Assembly: GCF_004023625.1 (NCBI RefSeq)
Contig: NZ_RPDJ01000006.1
Location: forward strand, 359,780 to 423,779
DNA length: 64,000 bases
Direction: 5' to 3'
Source of the DNA: Streptomyces cavernae
GTDB lineage: Bacteria; Actinomycetota; Actinomycetes; Streptomycetales; Streptomycetaceae
A program made the translations under genes and the position numbers. Of this stretch, positions 1 to 8,204 are shown in pieces. The number at the start of each line of letters is the position of its first letter. Within the stretch, counting starts at the first letter, position 1. Under the pieces are notes generated by a model. It made no database searches, was not told where the DNA came from, and saw only the letters and a list, made by a program, of their open reading frames with translations.

Positions 1-135
1 GGCGCCGAGGTGATCGACCTCCTTCCGACCGGCTACGGCTTCGTCCTCGACATGGAGGGCGAGCACCGGATGGTGTTCGATGCGAAGGCAGTCGAGCAGA
101 TGGTGGAGTTCGCGATGCGCCGCATGTACGGCTGA
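1..135 (+). CDS. C-terminal end of an SseB-like family protein (partial)
   Basis: The window opens inside a forward reading frame that ends with TGA at 133-135. The last 44 residues are visible and end in FAMRRMYG. The piece (GAEVIDLLPTGYGF, then a Glu/Asp-rich strand and a helix) resembles the C-terminus of Streptomyces SseB-domain proteins, which I recognise from memory only. The start lies outside the window, so length and domain order cannot be checked. Codon use is typical of the surrounding genes. Confidence 0.5.
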   Translation, partial: GAEVIDLLPTGYGFVLDMEGEHRMVFDAKAVEQMVEFAMRRMYG

Positions 136-969
136 CGCGGCCGTCGTAGCCGCGCGGAGGCCGTAGTCGCGCCACGGCCGCCACCGCGCCGCCCGGCCCG
201 CGCGCCGCTCAGTCACAGCCGACGCCGCCGATCTGTGCGCCCGATATGGCCGCCTTCGGCGCGCCCGGCGTGCCGCCGCCGGGCCGAGGCCGGCGCCTTG
301 CCGGCCCGCTACGGCCGCCGGATGTGCTGCCGCCGGTCGGAGGCTGCCGCCTTGCCGGCTGCTACAGCCGCCGGCCGCCGCCGCGCCGTACGGCTGACGC
401 CGCCGCGAGCAGCGGCTCTGCCGCCCCGGCCGAGGCCACCGCTCTGCCGCCCCGTTACGGCTGACGCGGACGCCGCCTCGCCGTCCGGCTGAGGCGGCCC
501 GGCGCGGCCCGGGCACAGACGTGCAGTTTGCGGCCGACGCCGCCGCCCTGCCCGCCCCGCCCCGCCCCGCCCCGCCCCGCCGCGGTCGGCGTGCCGCCGT
601 CGCCCAGGGCGTCCGATGGCCCGGCGCCCAAACGCGGCCCCCCGCGCCGCAGTCCAGTCGCGACGCCGACGTACGCCGTTCAGTCGCGGCCGACGTACCG
701 CTGCCGCCCCACACACCCCGCCGCTGACGCGCCGTCGCCCATTGCGTCGGGTGGGGCGCCGCCCAGTGCGCCCGGCCGAGGCGGTCCGGCGTGCGGTCGA
801 GTGTCGTCGTGCGGTCGTGGTTGTCCCGCCGTCGCACGGTCGTGGCCCGCGCCGGCACGGGCGGTGCCGGTTCCGGTAGTTGGGCCTGCGCACCGCCGCA
901 AGTGCCGCCTGCCACCCGGGACTCCCGGAGGGAATGAGCTCCGGGCGTTTCGTGTTCCGGGTAGCAGAA
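136..969. other. gene-free GC-rich stretch with degenerate repeats
   Basis: About 830 bases with no credible gene. It is extremely rich in CGCC, CCGC and GCCG words. Degenerate copies of a CGGCTGACGC-like word recur near 130, 393 and 460, and there is a short CCCCG run at about 557-580. Long open frames exist on both strands but are Arg/Ala/Pro low complexity, overlap each other and have no ribosome binding site. I read it as intergenic low-complexity DNA, possibly the remains of decayed genes. Confidence 0.6.
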
Positions 970-1006
970 AGTTCAATCGTCAACTAAACTCGGAGCACAA
1001 GGAGGT
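970..1006 (+). promoter_or_regulatory. imperfect AGTT/AACT palindrome and strong RBS before the pirin gene
   Basis: Bases 970-985 read AGTTCAATCGTCAACT, an imperfect palindrome with AGTTcA and TcAACT arms, followed by TAAACT. It sits about 30 nt before the pirin start and looks like a MarR/HxlR-type operator. A near-perfect ribosome binding site AAGGAGG follows at 999-1005 and fixes the start at 1013. The operator role is inference; the palindrome and RBS are visible. Confidence 0.4.
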
Positions 1007-1012
1007 ACCGAC

Positions 1013-1990
1013 ATGCCTGCAGTCACCGTCGAGAACCCACTGACCCTGCCGCGGGTGATCGCGCCGGCGGACGCGGTGGCGCGTCCCGTGCTCGCCGTCA
1101 CCACCGCGCCGAGCGGGTTCGAGGGCGAGGGCTTCCCGGTGCGCCGTGCGTTCGCCGGGATCAACTACCGCTATCTGGACCCGTTCATCATGATGGACCA
1201 GATGGGCGAGGTGGAGTACGCGCCCGGAGAGCCGAAGGGGACCCCCTGGCACCCGCACCGTGGCTTCGAGACCGTCACCTACATCATCGACGGGATCTTC
1301 GACCACCAGGACTCCCAGGGCGGTGGCGGCACGATCACCAACGGCGACACCCAGTGGATGACGGCGGGCTCGGGCCTCCTGCACATCGAGGCGCCGCCGG
1401 AGTCGCTGGTCATGTCCGGCGGACTCTTCCACGGTCTCCAGCTGTGGGTGAACCTGCCGGCCAAGGACAAGATGATGGCGCCGCGCTACCAGGACATCCG
1501 AGGCGGCCAGGTCCAGCTGCTCACCACACCCGACGGCGGCGCGCTCCTGCGCGTCATCGCCGGTGAGCTGGACGGCCACGAGGGTCCCGGCATCACGCAC
1601 ACGCCGATCACGATGATCCACGCGACGCTGGCCCCCGGCGCCGAGCTCACGCTCCCGTGGCGTGAGGACTTCAACGGTCTGGCGTACGTCCTCGCCGGGC
1701 GTGGCACGGTGGGCGCGGAGCGCCGGCCCGTCCACATGGGGCAGACCGCGGTCTTCGGCTCCGGTTCGTCGCTGACCGTCCGCGCGGACGAGAAGCAGGA
1801 CTCGCACACGCCGGACCTGGAGGTCGTGCTCCTGGGCGGGCAGCCGATCCGTGAGCCCATGGCGCACTACGGCCCGTTCGTGATGAACACCAAGGCCGAA
1901 CTCCAGCAGGCCTTCGAGGACTTCCAGAAGGGCCGGCTGGGGACGATCCCGGCGGTGCACGGGATGACCCCGTCGGGTCCGCAGTCCTGA
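1013..1990 (+). CDS. pirin family protein (bicupin)
   Basis: A 325-residue protein, a normal length for the pirin family. The N-terminal cupin carries the metal-ligand motif HPHRGFE (His80, His82) and the later HIEAPPE (His124, Glu126), so the canonical 3-His/1-Glu site looks intact. The second cupin spans roughly residues 170-290. Pirins bind iron or other divalent metals; some act as quercetin dioxygenases, others as redox-sensitive regulators, and the substrate cannot be told here. The start is set by AAGGAGG seven bases upstream. The gene stands alone between a gene-free region and a convergent phosphatase, with a terminator directly downstream. The palindrome before it suggests control by a MarR-like repressor encoded elsewhere. 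Confidence 0.9.
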   Translation: MPAVTVENPLTLPRVIAPADAVARPVLAVTTAPSGFEGEGFPVRRAFAGINYRYLDPFIMMDQMGEVEYAPGEPKGTPWHPHRGFETVTYIIDGIFDHQDSQGGGGTITNGDTQWMTAGSGLLHIEAPPESLVMSGGLFHGLQLWVNLPAKDKMMAPRYQDIRGGQVQLLTTPDGGALLRVIAGELDGHEGPGITHTPITMIHATLAPGAELTLPWREDFNGLAYVLAGRGTVGAERRPVHMGQTAVFGSGSSLTVRADEKQDSHTPDLEVVLLGGQPIREPMAHYGPFVMNTKAELQQAFEDFQKGRLGTIPAVHGMTPSGPQS

Positions 1991-2014
1991 CCCGCCCGCT
2001 CCGTGGGTACCTCG

Positions 2015-2043
2015 GGCCCCGTCCGGATCTTCCGGGCGGGGCC
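2015..2043. terminator. bidirectional hairpin terminator
   Basis: GGCCCCGTCCGGA pairs with TCCGGGCGGGGCC around a 3-nt loop: 13 base pairs including one G-T wobble. It lies between the convergent pirin and phosphatase genes and can serve both. There is no clear U-run, as is common in Streptomyces. Confidence 0.7.
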
Positions 2044-2122
2044 TCGCCCTGTGCCGGTGTGGGGAGGGGCCGGGGGGCGAGTGCTGGGTGCGGACGAACC
2101 TCCCTGTCAGCCCGTCAGCCCG

Positions 2123-4300
2123 TCAGCCCGGCTCCGCGAGTTCGAACCAGATGCTCTTGCCCTCGCCGCGCGGATCCACCCCCCAGTTGTCCGCCAGGAG
2201 TTCCATGAGGACCAGGCCGCGGCCGGAGGAGGCCAGTTCGCCGGGGTGGCGCTTGTGGGGGAGGTCGTCGCTGGCGTCGGTGACCTCCACGCGCATCCGG
2301 CGGCCGTGTCCGACGCGGTCGGGCGTCACCTCTGCCACCAGCAGCGCGTCCCCGTCCGTGTGGACCAGGACGTTCGTCAGCATCTCGGACAGCAGCAGCA
2401 CGGCGGAGTCGACCTGGTCGTCGTTGCCCCAGTCGTGCAGGAGTTCGCGCAGCTGCTGCCGGGCGCCCGCGACCCGCTCGGGCTCGGACTGGCCGATGGT
2501 CAGCATGGTGCGGCGCAGCGGTGACCGAACGGTGGCCGCGTCCTCGTGGCCCGGTTCCGGGCGGGACAGCAGCAGGACCGCGATGTCGTCCTCGCGGCGG
2601 TCCACCAGCGGGCCGGTCGTGTAGTGGGAGGTGGGCCCGTGCACGGCCCCGACCAGGGCGTCGGCCAGGCCCTCCAGACCGCCGTCGTTGTTGGTGTCGT
2701 GGTTCTCCAGGATCGTGCGGATCCGCTGCCAGCCGGTGTCGAGGTCGTGACCGCCGGTCTCGATGAGACCGTCGGTGCAGATGAGCATGGTCTCGCCGGC
2801 TTCCAGGACGAGCCGGGTGGTCGGGTAGTCCGCGTCCGGGTCGATGCCCAGCGGCAGCCCGCCGGCCGTGGGCCGGGTCAGTACGGTGCCGTCGGACATG
2901 CGTATCGCGGGGTCGGGGTGACCGGCGCGGGCGATGTCGAGGACTCCGGTCGCCGGGTCCACCTCCACGTAGAGGCAGGTCGCGAAGCGGTGGTCCATGC
3001 TCGTGCCGTCGGACGTGACCGAGTCCGTGACCCCGTACAGGAAGCGGGACGCTCGGGAGAGCACGGCGTCGGGGCGGTGGCCCTCGGAGGCGTAGGCGCG
3101 CAGGGCGATCCGGAGCTGGCCCATCAGGGAGGCCGCCCGTACGTCATGCCCCTGGACGTCGCCGATGACCAGCGCGAAGCGGCCTCCGCCGGACTTCGCC
3201 CGGGAAGTGCCTCCGGGCAGCGGGATCATGTCGTACCAGTCGCCGCCGACCTGGAGTCCGCCGCCGGTCGGCACATAGCGCGCCGCCACGTTCATGCCCG
3301 GAATGCCCGGGCCGAGCAGCGGCATCATCGACCGCTGGAGCCCGTCCGCGAGTTCCCGCTCGGACTCGGCCGCGCCGGCCCGGGAGAGGGCCTGGGCCAG
3401 CATCCGGGCCACCGTGGTCAGCACGGACCGTTCGTCGGGGGTGAACGAGACGGGATACGAGAAGCCCGCCATCCACGCGCCGATGGTGCGACCGGCGACC
3501 ACCAGCGGCAGGAACGCCCAGGAGTGCCGGCCGAAGGGGGCGGCGAGCGGCCAGGCGGCGGGAAAGCGGGACCGGTACTGCTCCGGCGAGGAGAGATAGA
3601 CGGCCCGCCCGGTGCGGACGACCTCGGCGGCCGGGTAGTCGGTGTCCAGCGGCATGGCCACGTACGGGTTCTCGGCGCCGTGTTCCTGACCGTGCTGACC
3701 GATGATCGTCAGCCGGTCGCCCTGTGCGCCGAAGACCGCGAGGCCGTCCGGTGAGAAGCCCGGCATCGACAGGCCCGCGGCGACCCGCAGCACCTCCGCG
3801 GTGGACCGTGCCTCGGCCAGCGCGCGCCCCGCGTCCAGCAGGAACGCCTCCCGCGAGCGCCGCCAGTCGCCGGTGACCGGGGTGCGGGCGGCCGTGCCCG
3901 GTGCGGGCTCGCTGACCTCCTGGAGCGAGCCCACGAGCGCGTAGTCACCGGTGGCCGGGTCCACGGTGGGCTTGGAGCGGCTGCGCACGATACGGACCAC
4001 CCGGCCGTGCTCGTTCATGATCCGCATCCGGGCCTCGGCGAGGGTGCCCTCGCTGACGGCGAGGCGCACTATGCCGTCGATCTCGTTCCAGTCGACGGGG
4101 TGGAAGCGGGCGCGGACCACCGACTCGCGCAGGGTCGCCGGGCGGGCGGGAAACCCGAGCAGCCGGGCCGCCTCGGCGTCGACGGTCACGGTTCCGGCGG
4201 CGTTGTCCCAGCTCCACAGTCCGGTGGCCAGAGCCGCCAGAACTTCCCGCGCCGGCGGCAGGAGGCCGTCCTTGACCTGGGCGGGATCCTCGGTGCGCAT
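2123..4300 (-). CDS. PAS-GAF-SpoIIE(PP2C)-HATPase regulatory phosphatase
   Basis: A 725-residue soluble signalling protein. Domains in order: PAS-like sensor (about 20-130), GAF-like sensor (about 160-300), SpoIIE/PP2C phosphatase (about 320-560) and a C-terminal RsbW-type HATPase (about 590-720). The phosphatase has the metal motifs GGDWYDM and GDVQGHD and the late TDGLIE. The HATPase shows an N-box-like SEMLTNVLVH and a G-box-like RGLVLMELLADNWG. Proteins of this design dephosphorylate anti-sigma-factor antagonists and may also act as anti-sigma kinases. No antagonist gene is adjacent, so the partner is unknown. The start ATG at 4300 lies beside the repeat array before aspS. Confidence 0.85.
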   Translation of the reverse strand: MRTEDPAQVKDGLLPPAREVLAALATGLWSWDNAAGTVTVDAEAARLLGFPARPATLRESVVRARFHPVDWNEIDGIVRLAVSEGTLAEARMRIMNEHGRVVRIVRSRSKPTVDPATGDYALVGSLQEVSEPAPGTAARTPVTGDWRRSREAFLLDAGRALAEARSTAEVLRVAAGLSMPGFSPDGLAVFGAQGDRLTIIGQHGQEHGAENPYVAMPLDTDYPAAEVVRTGRAVYLSSPEQYRSRFPAAWPLAAPFGRHSWAFLPLVVAGRTIGAWMAGFSYPVSFTPDERSVLTTVARMLAQALSRAGAAESERELADGLQRSMMPLLGPGIPGMNVAARYVPTGGGLQVGGDWYDMIPLPGGTSRAKSGGGRFALVIGDVQGHDVRAASLMGQLRIALRAYASEGHRPDAVLSRASRFLYGVTDSVTSDGTSMDHRFATCLYVEVDPATGVLDIARAGHPDPAIRMSDGTVLTRPTAGGLPLGIDPDADYPTTRLVLEAGETMLICTDGLIETGGHDLDTGWQRIRTILENHDTNNDGGLEGLADALVGAVHGPTSHYTTGPLVDRREDDIAVLLLSRPEPGHEDAATVRSPLRRTMLTIGQSEPERVAGARQQLRELLHDWGNDDQVDSAVLLLSEMLTNVLVHTDGDALLVAEVTPDRVGHGRRMRVEVTDASDDLPHKRHPGELASSGRGLVLMELLADNWGVDPRGEGKSIWFELAEPG

Positions 4301-4494
4301 TGCCCCACTTTATGGAGAGGGAGTCTGTGGATGCCAGTGAGGAGGGTGCGCACTTTTCGGTGAATGGGGAGGCGAGGGGGCCGCGGGGGCGGAAGGGACG
4401 GGGAATCCGCCCCGGCCCCGGAAGTCCGCTCTGGCCCGGAAAATCCGCTCCAGCCCGGGAAGGTCTCCCCAGCCCGGGAAGGTCTCCCCATCCC

Positions 4495-4752
4495 TGGAAG
4501 TCCGTCCTGGCCCGGGAAGCTGCTTCTGTCCCTGCTCTGGAAGTCCGTCCTGGCCCGGGAAGCTGCTTCTGTCCCTGCTCTGGAAGTCCGTCCTGGCCTG
4601 GGAAGCTGCTTCTGTCCCTGCTCTGGAAGTCCGTCCTGGCCTGGGAAGCTGCTTCTGTCCCTGCTCTGGAAGTCCGTCCTGGCCTGGGAAGCTGCTTCTG
4701 TCCCTGCTCTGGAAGTCCGTCCTGGCCCGGGAAGCTGCTTCCGTCCCTGCTC
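4495..4752. repeat. 43-bp tandem repeat array (six units) between the phosphatase and aspS
   Basis: Six near-identical 43-bp units begin at 4495, 4538, 4581, 4624, 4667 and 4710. Each starts TGGAAGTCCGTCCTGG and ends CTTCTGTCCCTGCTC. Differences are few (cctggg versus cccggg). Degenerate half-units flank the array (4430-4494, 4753-4800). Because 43 is not a multiple of three, any reading frame through it rotates; the minus strand stays open in all frames only because the unit lacks stops. It is a minisatellite, not a CRISPR: there are no spacers. Confidence 0.9.
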
Positions 4753-4799
4753 TGGAAGCCCGTCCCCGGCCGGAAAGCTTCCGTCCGGCCCGGGAAAGG

Positions 4800-4977
4800 T
4801 CCGCCCCCGTCCCCCGCGGCGGCGTCCCCGTGACTATTGCGGGCGGCGATCTTGAGGCGGCCGGTACCCTTGGGAAATCCGGGCGTCGGCCCGGACACCT
4901 CCGGGGACGGCCCGGAAAGCCCGGGATGGCGAGCCTCCCCGGGCGGACCCCCATTCGCGAAGACTGGATGAACGACG
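4800..4977 (+). promoter_or_regulatory. aspS: aspS upstream region with potential leader hairpins
   Basis: The region between the repeat array and aspS holds several perfect short inverted repeats, such as GCCCGGG (4919-4925) with CCCGGGC (4938-4944), and CCGGGC/GCCCGG near 4879-4894. These could fold in the aspS leader. I see no convincing -35/-10 pair and no T-box hallmarks. A weak purine stretch (GAAGACTGGA) precedes the start. Confidence 0.35.
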
Positions 4978-6741
4978 ATGCATCGGTACAGGTCCCACAC
5001 CTGCGGCGAGCTCCGCGCCTCTGACGTCGGCACCGACGTCCGGCTGAGCGGCTGGCTGCACAATCGGCGCGACCTGGGCGGCATCCTCTTCATCGATCTG
5101 CGCGACCACTACGGCATCACGCAGCTCGTCGCCCGTCCCGGCACGGACGCCTACGAGGCGCTGGACAAGGTCTCCAAGGAGTCCACGGTCCGTGTAGACG
5201 GCAAGGTTGTTTCACGTGGAACCGAGAACGTGAACCCGGACCTGCCCACCGGCGAGGTCGAGGTCGAGGTCGGCGAGGTGGAACTGCTCGGCGCCGCCGC
5301 CCCGCTGCCGTTCACGATCAACACCGAGGACGGGGTGAACGAGGAGCGGCGCCTGGAGTACCGCTTCCTGGACCTGCGCCGCGAGCGCATGCACCGCAAC
5401 ATCATGCTGCGCACGGCGGTCATCTCGGCCATTCGTCACAAGATGGCCGCGCTGGGCTTCAACGAGATGGCGACGCCGATCCTCACTGCCACCTCCCCCG
5501 AGGGAGCGCGTGACTTCGTCGTGCCCTCCCGGCTGCACGCGGGCAGGTTCTACGCCCTGCCGCAGGCCCCGCAGCAGTTCAAGCAGCTGCTGATGATCTC
5601 CGGCTTCGACCGCTACTTCCAGATCGCGCCCTGTTTCCGTGACGAGGACGCGCGCGCGGACCGTTCGCCGGGCGAGTTCTACCAGCTCGACGTGGAGATG
5701 TCCTTCGTCGAGCAGGAGGACGTCTTCCAGCCGATCGAGCAGCTGATGACGGAGATCTTCGAGGAGTTCGGCGGCGGCCGGCACGTCACCTCGCCGTTCC
5801 CGCGGATCCCGTTCCGCGAGGCGATGCTGAAGTACGGCTCCGACAAGCCGGACCTCAGGGCCCAGCTGGAGCTGGTGGACATCACCGACATCTTCGCCGA
5901 CTCGGAGTTCAAGGCGTTCGCGGGCAAGCACGTGCGCGCCCTGCCGGTGCCGGACGTCTCCGGTCAGCCCCGCAAGTTCTTCGACCAGCTCGGCGAGTAC
6001 GCCGTCGAGCAGGGCGCCAAGGGCCTCGCCTGGGTACGGGTCGGCGAGGACGGCTCCCTCAGCGGTCCCATCGCCAAGTTCCTCACCGAGGAGAACGTCG
6101 CCGAGCTGACCAAGCGGCTTTCGCTGGCCTCCGGGCACGCCGTGTTCTTCGGCGCGGGCGAGTTCGACGAGGTTTCCAAGATCATGGGCGCGGTGCGCGT
6201 CGAGGCCGCAAAGCGGGCCGGGCACTTCGAGGAGGGCGTCTTCCGGTTCTGCTGGATCGTCGACTTCCCGATGTACGAGAAGGACGAGGACACCGGGAAG
6301 ATCGACTTCTCGCACAACCCGTTCTCGATGCCGCAGGGCGGTATGGAGGCGCTCCAGACCCAGGACCCGCTGGACATCCTGGCCTGGCAGTACGACATCG
6401 TCTGCAACGGCGTCGAGCTGTCCTCCGGCGCCATCCGTAACCACGAGCCGGACATCATGCTCAAGGCCTTCGAGATCGCGGGCTACGACAACGAGACGGT
6501 GGAGCGCGAGTTCGCCGGCATGCTGCGCGCCTTCCGCTTCGGCGCCCCGCCGCACGGCGGTATCGCGCCGGGTGTGGACCGCATCGTGATGCTGCTGGCC
6601 GACGAGCCCAACATCCGCGAGACCATCGCGTTCCCGCTCAACGGCAACGCCCAGGACCTGATGATGGGCGCACCGACGGAGCTGGACGAGGCGCGGCTGC
6701 GTGAGCTGCACCTGACGGTGCGGAAGCCGCAGCCCAAGTAG
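4978..6741 (+). CDS. aspS: aspartate--tRNA ligase
   Basis: A 587-residue class II aminoacyl-tRNA synthetase that charges tRNA with aspartate. An N-terminal OB anticodon-binding fold (1 to about 110) is followed by the catalytic core, with motif 2 at 220-229 (FRDEDARADR) and motif 3 at about 522-535 (GAPPHGGIAPGVDR). A GAD-type insertion lies between. Two variations stand out. The flipping loop reads QAPQ (196-199) instead of the usual QSPQ. The segment after motif 2 reads SPGEFYQLD, one residue longer than the usual QPEFTQID. I recall similar forms in other Streptomyces, so this is probably lineage-specific and functional. A parS-like site lies inside the gene at 5209-5222, and a strong terminator follows. 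Confidence 0.95.
   Translation: MHRYRSHTCGELRASDVGTDVRLSGWLHNRRDLGGILFIDLRDHYGITQLVARPGTDAYEALDKVSKESTVRVDGKVVSRGTENVNPDLPTGEVEVEVGEVELLGAAAPLPFTINTEDGVNEERRLEYRFLDLRRERMHRNIMLRTAVISAIRHKMAALGFNEMATPILTATSPEGARDFVVPSRLHAGRFYALPQAPQQFKQLLMISGFDRYFQIAPCFRDEDARADRSPGEFYQLDVEMSFVEQEDVFQPIEQLMTEIFEEFGGGRHVTSPFPRIPFREAMLKYGSDKPDLRAQLELVDITDIFADSEFKAFAGKHVRALPVPDVSGQPRKFFDQLGEYAVEQGAKGLAWVRVGEDGSLSGPIAKFLTEENVAELTKRLSLASGHAVFFGAGEFDEVSKIMGAVRVEAAKRAGHFEEGVFRFCWIVDFPMYEKDEDTGKIDFSHNPFSMPQGGMEALQTQDPLDILAWQYDIVCNGVELSSGAIRNHEPDIMLKAFEIAGYDNETVEREFAGMLRAFRFGAPPHGGIAPGVDRIVMLLADEPNIRETIAFPLNGNAQDLMMGAPTELDEARLRELHLTVRKPQPK
5209..5222. promoter_or_regulatory. parS-like ParB binding site inside aspS
   Basis: GTTTCACGTGGAAC differs by one base from the palindromic 14-bp parS core GTTTCACGTGAAAC. 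Its reverse complement, GTTCCACGTGAAAC, is identical to the second site at 54624-54637. ParB sites in Streptomyces cluster around oriC and can lie within genes. Binding is inferred from the match only. Confidence 0.65.
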
Positions 6742-6775
6742 GGGCCTGGCGCCTGCCGTCCGCTTCTCGCACGCA

Positions 6776-6810
6776 GGGTGCCCGGGAGACGACGTTCCCG
6801 GGCACCCTTT
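6776..6810 (+). terminator. aspS terminator
   Basis: GGGTGCCCGGGA and TCCCGGGCACCC form a perfect 12-bp stem with an 8-nt loop, followed directly by TTT. It lies 34 nt after the aspS stop codon. Confidence 0.85.
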
Positions 6811-6815
6811 CCACG

Positions 6816-7157
6816 ATGCTCAACGGGTACGCGCCCAAGTACAGCATCGACTCGCGCGCCAAGGCCCAGGTCGTCGCCGAGCACAACGCGTGGAAGCTGC
6901 CGTCCGGCGCGAAGGCGGCGAAGCTGCTGAGCGGTGACGGCACGGGCTCGGTCGCGGGCGGCGGCAACCTCGGCAACGGGACGACGACCGACCTCGTCGC
7001 CGCGTACAACGCCGCGAACTGCAAGAAGCCGAAGACGACGGTCAATTGGAAGCCGGCGCTCACCGCCGGACTCCAGACGTCGGCGAAGAACCTGGCCACG
7101 GAACTGGCGTCCACGACGGGCGCCGGGGTGCTGACCGCGGTGGGCACCGTCAAGTAA
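6816..7157 (+). pseudogene. C-terminal remnant of an unidentified protein
   Basis: An open frame of 113 codons begins five bases after the aspS terminator with no ribosome binding site. The peptide starts abruptly (MLNGYAPKYSID) and runs to a natural-looking end with codon use like real Streptomyces genes. It has no signal peptide and no domain I recognise. The simplest reading is the 3' end of a longer, perhaps secreted, protein whose 5' part was deleted. A genuine short gene cannot be excluded. Confidence 0.45.
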
Positions 7158-7233
7158 CGCCGGCCCTACCGGCCCTGGCCCCACCGCCGTCGGCCCCACC
7201 GCCCTGGTGCAGGCGCGGGCCCGTGGCCGCGGG

Positions 7234-7340
7234 TGGGGCCGGTGGCGCCGATGTGTCCGTTGGGGCCGGTGGCGCCGATGTGTCCCGTGGGGCCGGTGGC
7301 GCCGATGCGTCCGGTGGGGCCGGTGGGCCGATGTGTCCCG
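7234..7340. repeat. 27-bp tandem repeat
   Basis: Units starting TGGGGCCGGTGGCGCCGATG begin at 7234, 7261, 7288 and 7315; the fourth is one base short, and a degenerate fifth follows. The repeat lies between the remnant and the 3' end of the MerR gene. Read on the minus strand it would encode collagen-like Gly-X-Y triplets, but no start or RBS supports translation. Confidence 0.75.
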
Positions 7341-7415
7341 TGGGGCCGGTGGGGCCGGTGGAGCCGTGCCGCCGGTGCGGGCCGGTTCCGGTGCTGTCGG
7401 TTCACCCTCCCCGGG

Positions 7416-8075
7416 TCAGGTCCGGGGACAGTCACCTCCTGGCGGCCCGTCCGCGCCGTACAGCTTCGCCGAGGCGTCCACATGGGCCAGTCGGCGCAAC
7501 GCGCTGAACACCGCCTCGCCCAGAACGGTGCCGATCGCCACGGCCTCCACCATGTCCTCGACCACCACCTGCCGGTCCACGTACTCGAGGTCGGCGCGGG
7601 CGACCTGCTCGGCGGCGTCCGCGTAGGCGTCGAGCACGTCGACGAACGCCCCGTGGCCCAGTCGATCCAGGGCGGCAAGGGCCTTCGACAGGTCGGCGGC
7701 GGCGGGGTCCGACGCATGCGCCCGCCAGCCGCGCCGGGAGACGAGATCGGCGACGACGGCGTGCGCGGCCACCGACTCGGCGTCGTCGTGCTCGCTGTGT
7801 GCGGTGCCGAAGCCCTCCGCGGTGGCGCCGAACACTTTGTGCAGCGAGCGCTCCGGATCATCGATGGCCGCCAGTACCTCCGAGATCTCGGCCACCTTCA
7901 GGCCGCCCACATCGAGCAGGGTCCGGATCAGTCGCAGCCGACGCTCGTGCTTCTCGTCGTACGTCGCCTGATTCGGGCTGGTCAGCTCGCCAGGAGGCAG
8001 CAGGCCCTCACGGACGTAGTACTTGATCGTCGGCACCGGCACCCCGGTTCGGCGGCTCAACTCTCCGATACGCAC
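7416..8075 (-). CDS. MerR family transcriptional regulator
   Basis: A 219-residue protein with an N-terminal MerR winged helix (MRIGELSRRTGVPVPTIKYY, residues 1-20) and the following wing RREGLLPPGE-like segment, then a dimerisation helix to about residue 80. The C-terminal 130 residues are helical with no recognised ligand domain and no conserved cysteines for metal binding. It is divergently transcribed from the membrane-protein pair at 8205-9757, and the intergenic region holds a long perfect inverted repeat (8144-8183). It is therefore probably the autoregulated switch for that pair; the inducer is unknown. Confidence 0.85.
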   Translation of the reverse strand: MRIGELSRRTGVPVPTIKYYVREGLLPPGELTSPNQATYDEKHERRLRLIRTLLDVGGLKVAEISEVLAAIDDPERSLHKVFGATAEGFGTAHSEHDDAESVAAHAVVADLVSRRGWRAHASDPAAADLSKALAALDRLGHGAFVDVLDAYADAAEQVARADLEYVDRQVVVEDMVEAVAIGTVLGEAVFSALRRLAHVDASAKLYGADGPPGGDCPRT

Positions 8076-8143
8076 CGTCGGTTCACTCCTCGACCTACGC
8101 CCTGCCCGTCCGCGTCGGCCCTTGCCGACCTGCCGCCCATCAT

Positions 8144-8183
8144 AGATAGTGGCACTATCAGATAGCGGATAGCGCCACTATCT
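8144..8183. promoter_or_regulatory. MerR operator region: nested palindromes in the divergent promoter
   Basis: AGATAGTGGC (8144-8153) and GCCACTATCT (8174-8183) are perfect 10-bp inverted repeats 20 bp apart. Within them GATAGTGGCACTATC (8145-8159) is itself a perfect 15-bp palindrome, and GATAGCGCCACTATC is a second, imperfect copy. A minus-strand -10-like TATGAT lies at 8139-8144. The RBS of the forward gene (AGGGGGAT) follows at 8193. The dyad separation fits MerR proteins, which act on overlong promoter spacers. This is inference from position and symmetry. Confidence 0.65.
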
Positions 8184-8204
8184 AATTGGCTCAGGGGGAT
8201 AGCT

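Noticed and set aside
136..1012. Open frames on both strands, including a 224-codon minus frame
   Set aside because: Arg/Ala/Pro low complexity in all frames, mutual overlap and no RBS.
4495..4752. CRISPR-like array
   Set aside because: The repeats are contiguous with no spacers, and no cas genes are present.
4800..4977. T-box riboswitch before aspS
   Set aside because: No T-box consensus or specifier/antiterminator structure is visible, only generic GC-rich hairpins.
3945..5093. Long minus-strand frames with repeated SRAGTEAASRARTDFQ-like peptides over the 43-bp array
   Set aside because: The 43-bp period rotates the frame, the frame overlaps both the phosphatase and aspS, and there is no RBS. 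It is open only because the unit lacks stops.
7166..7861. Collagen-like Gly-X-Y protein on the minus strand
   Set aside because: It is a shadow frame of the MerR gene plus the 27-bp repeat, without a start or RBS.
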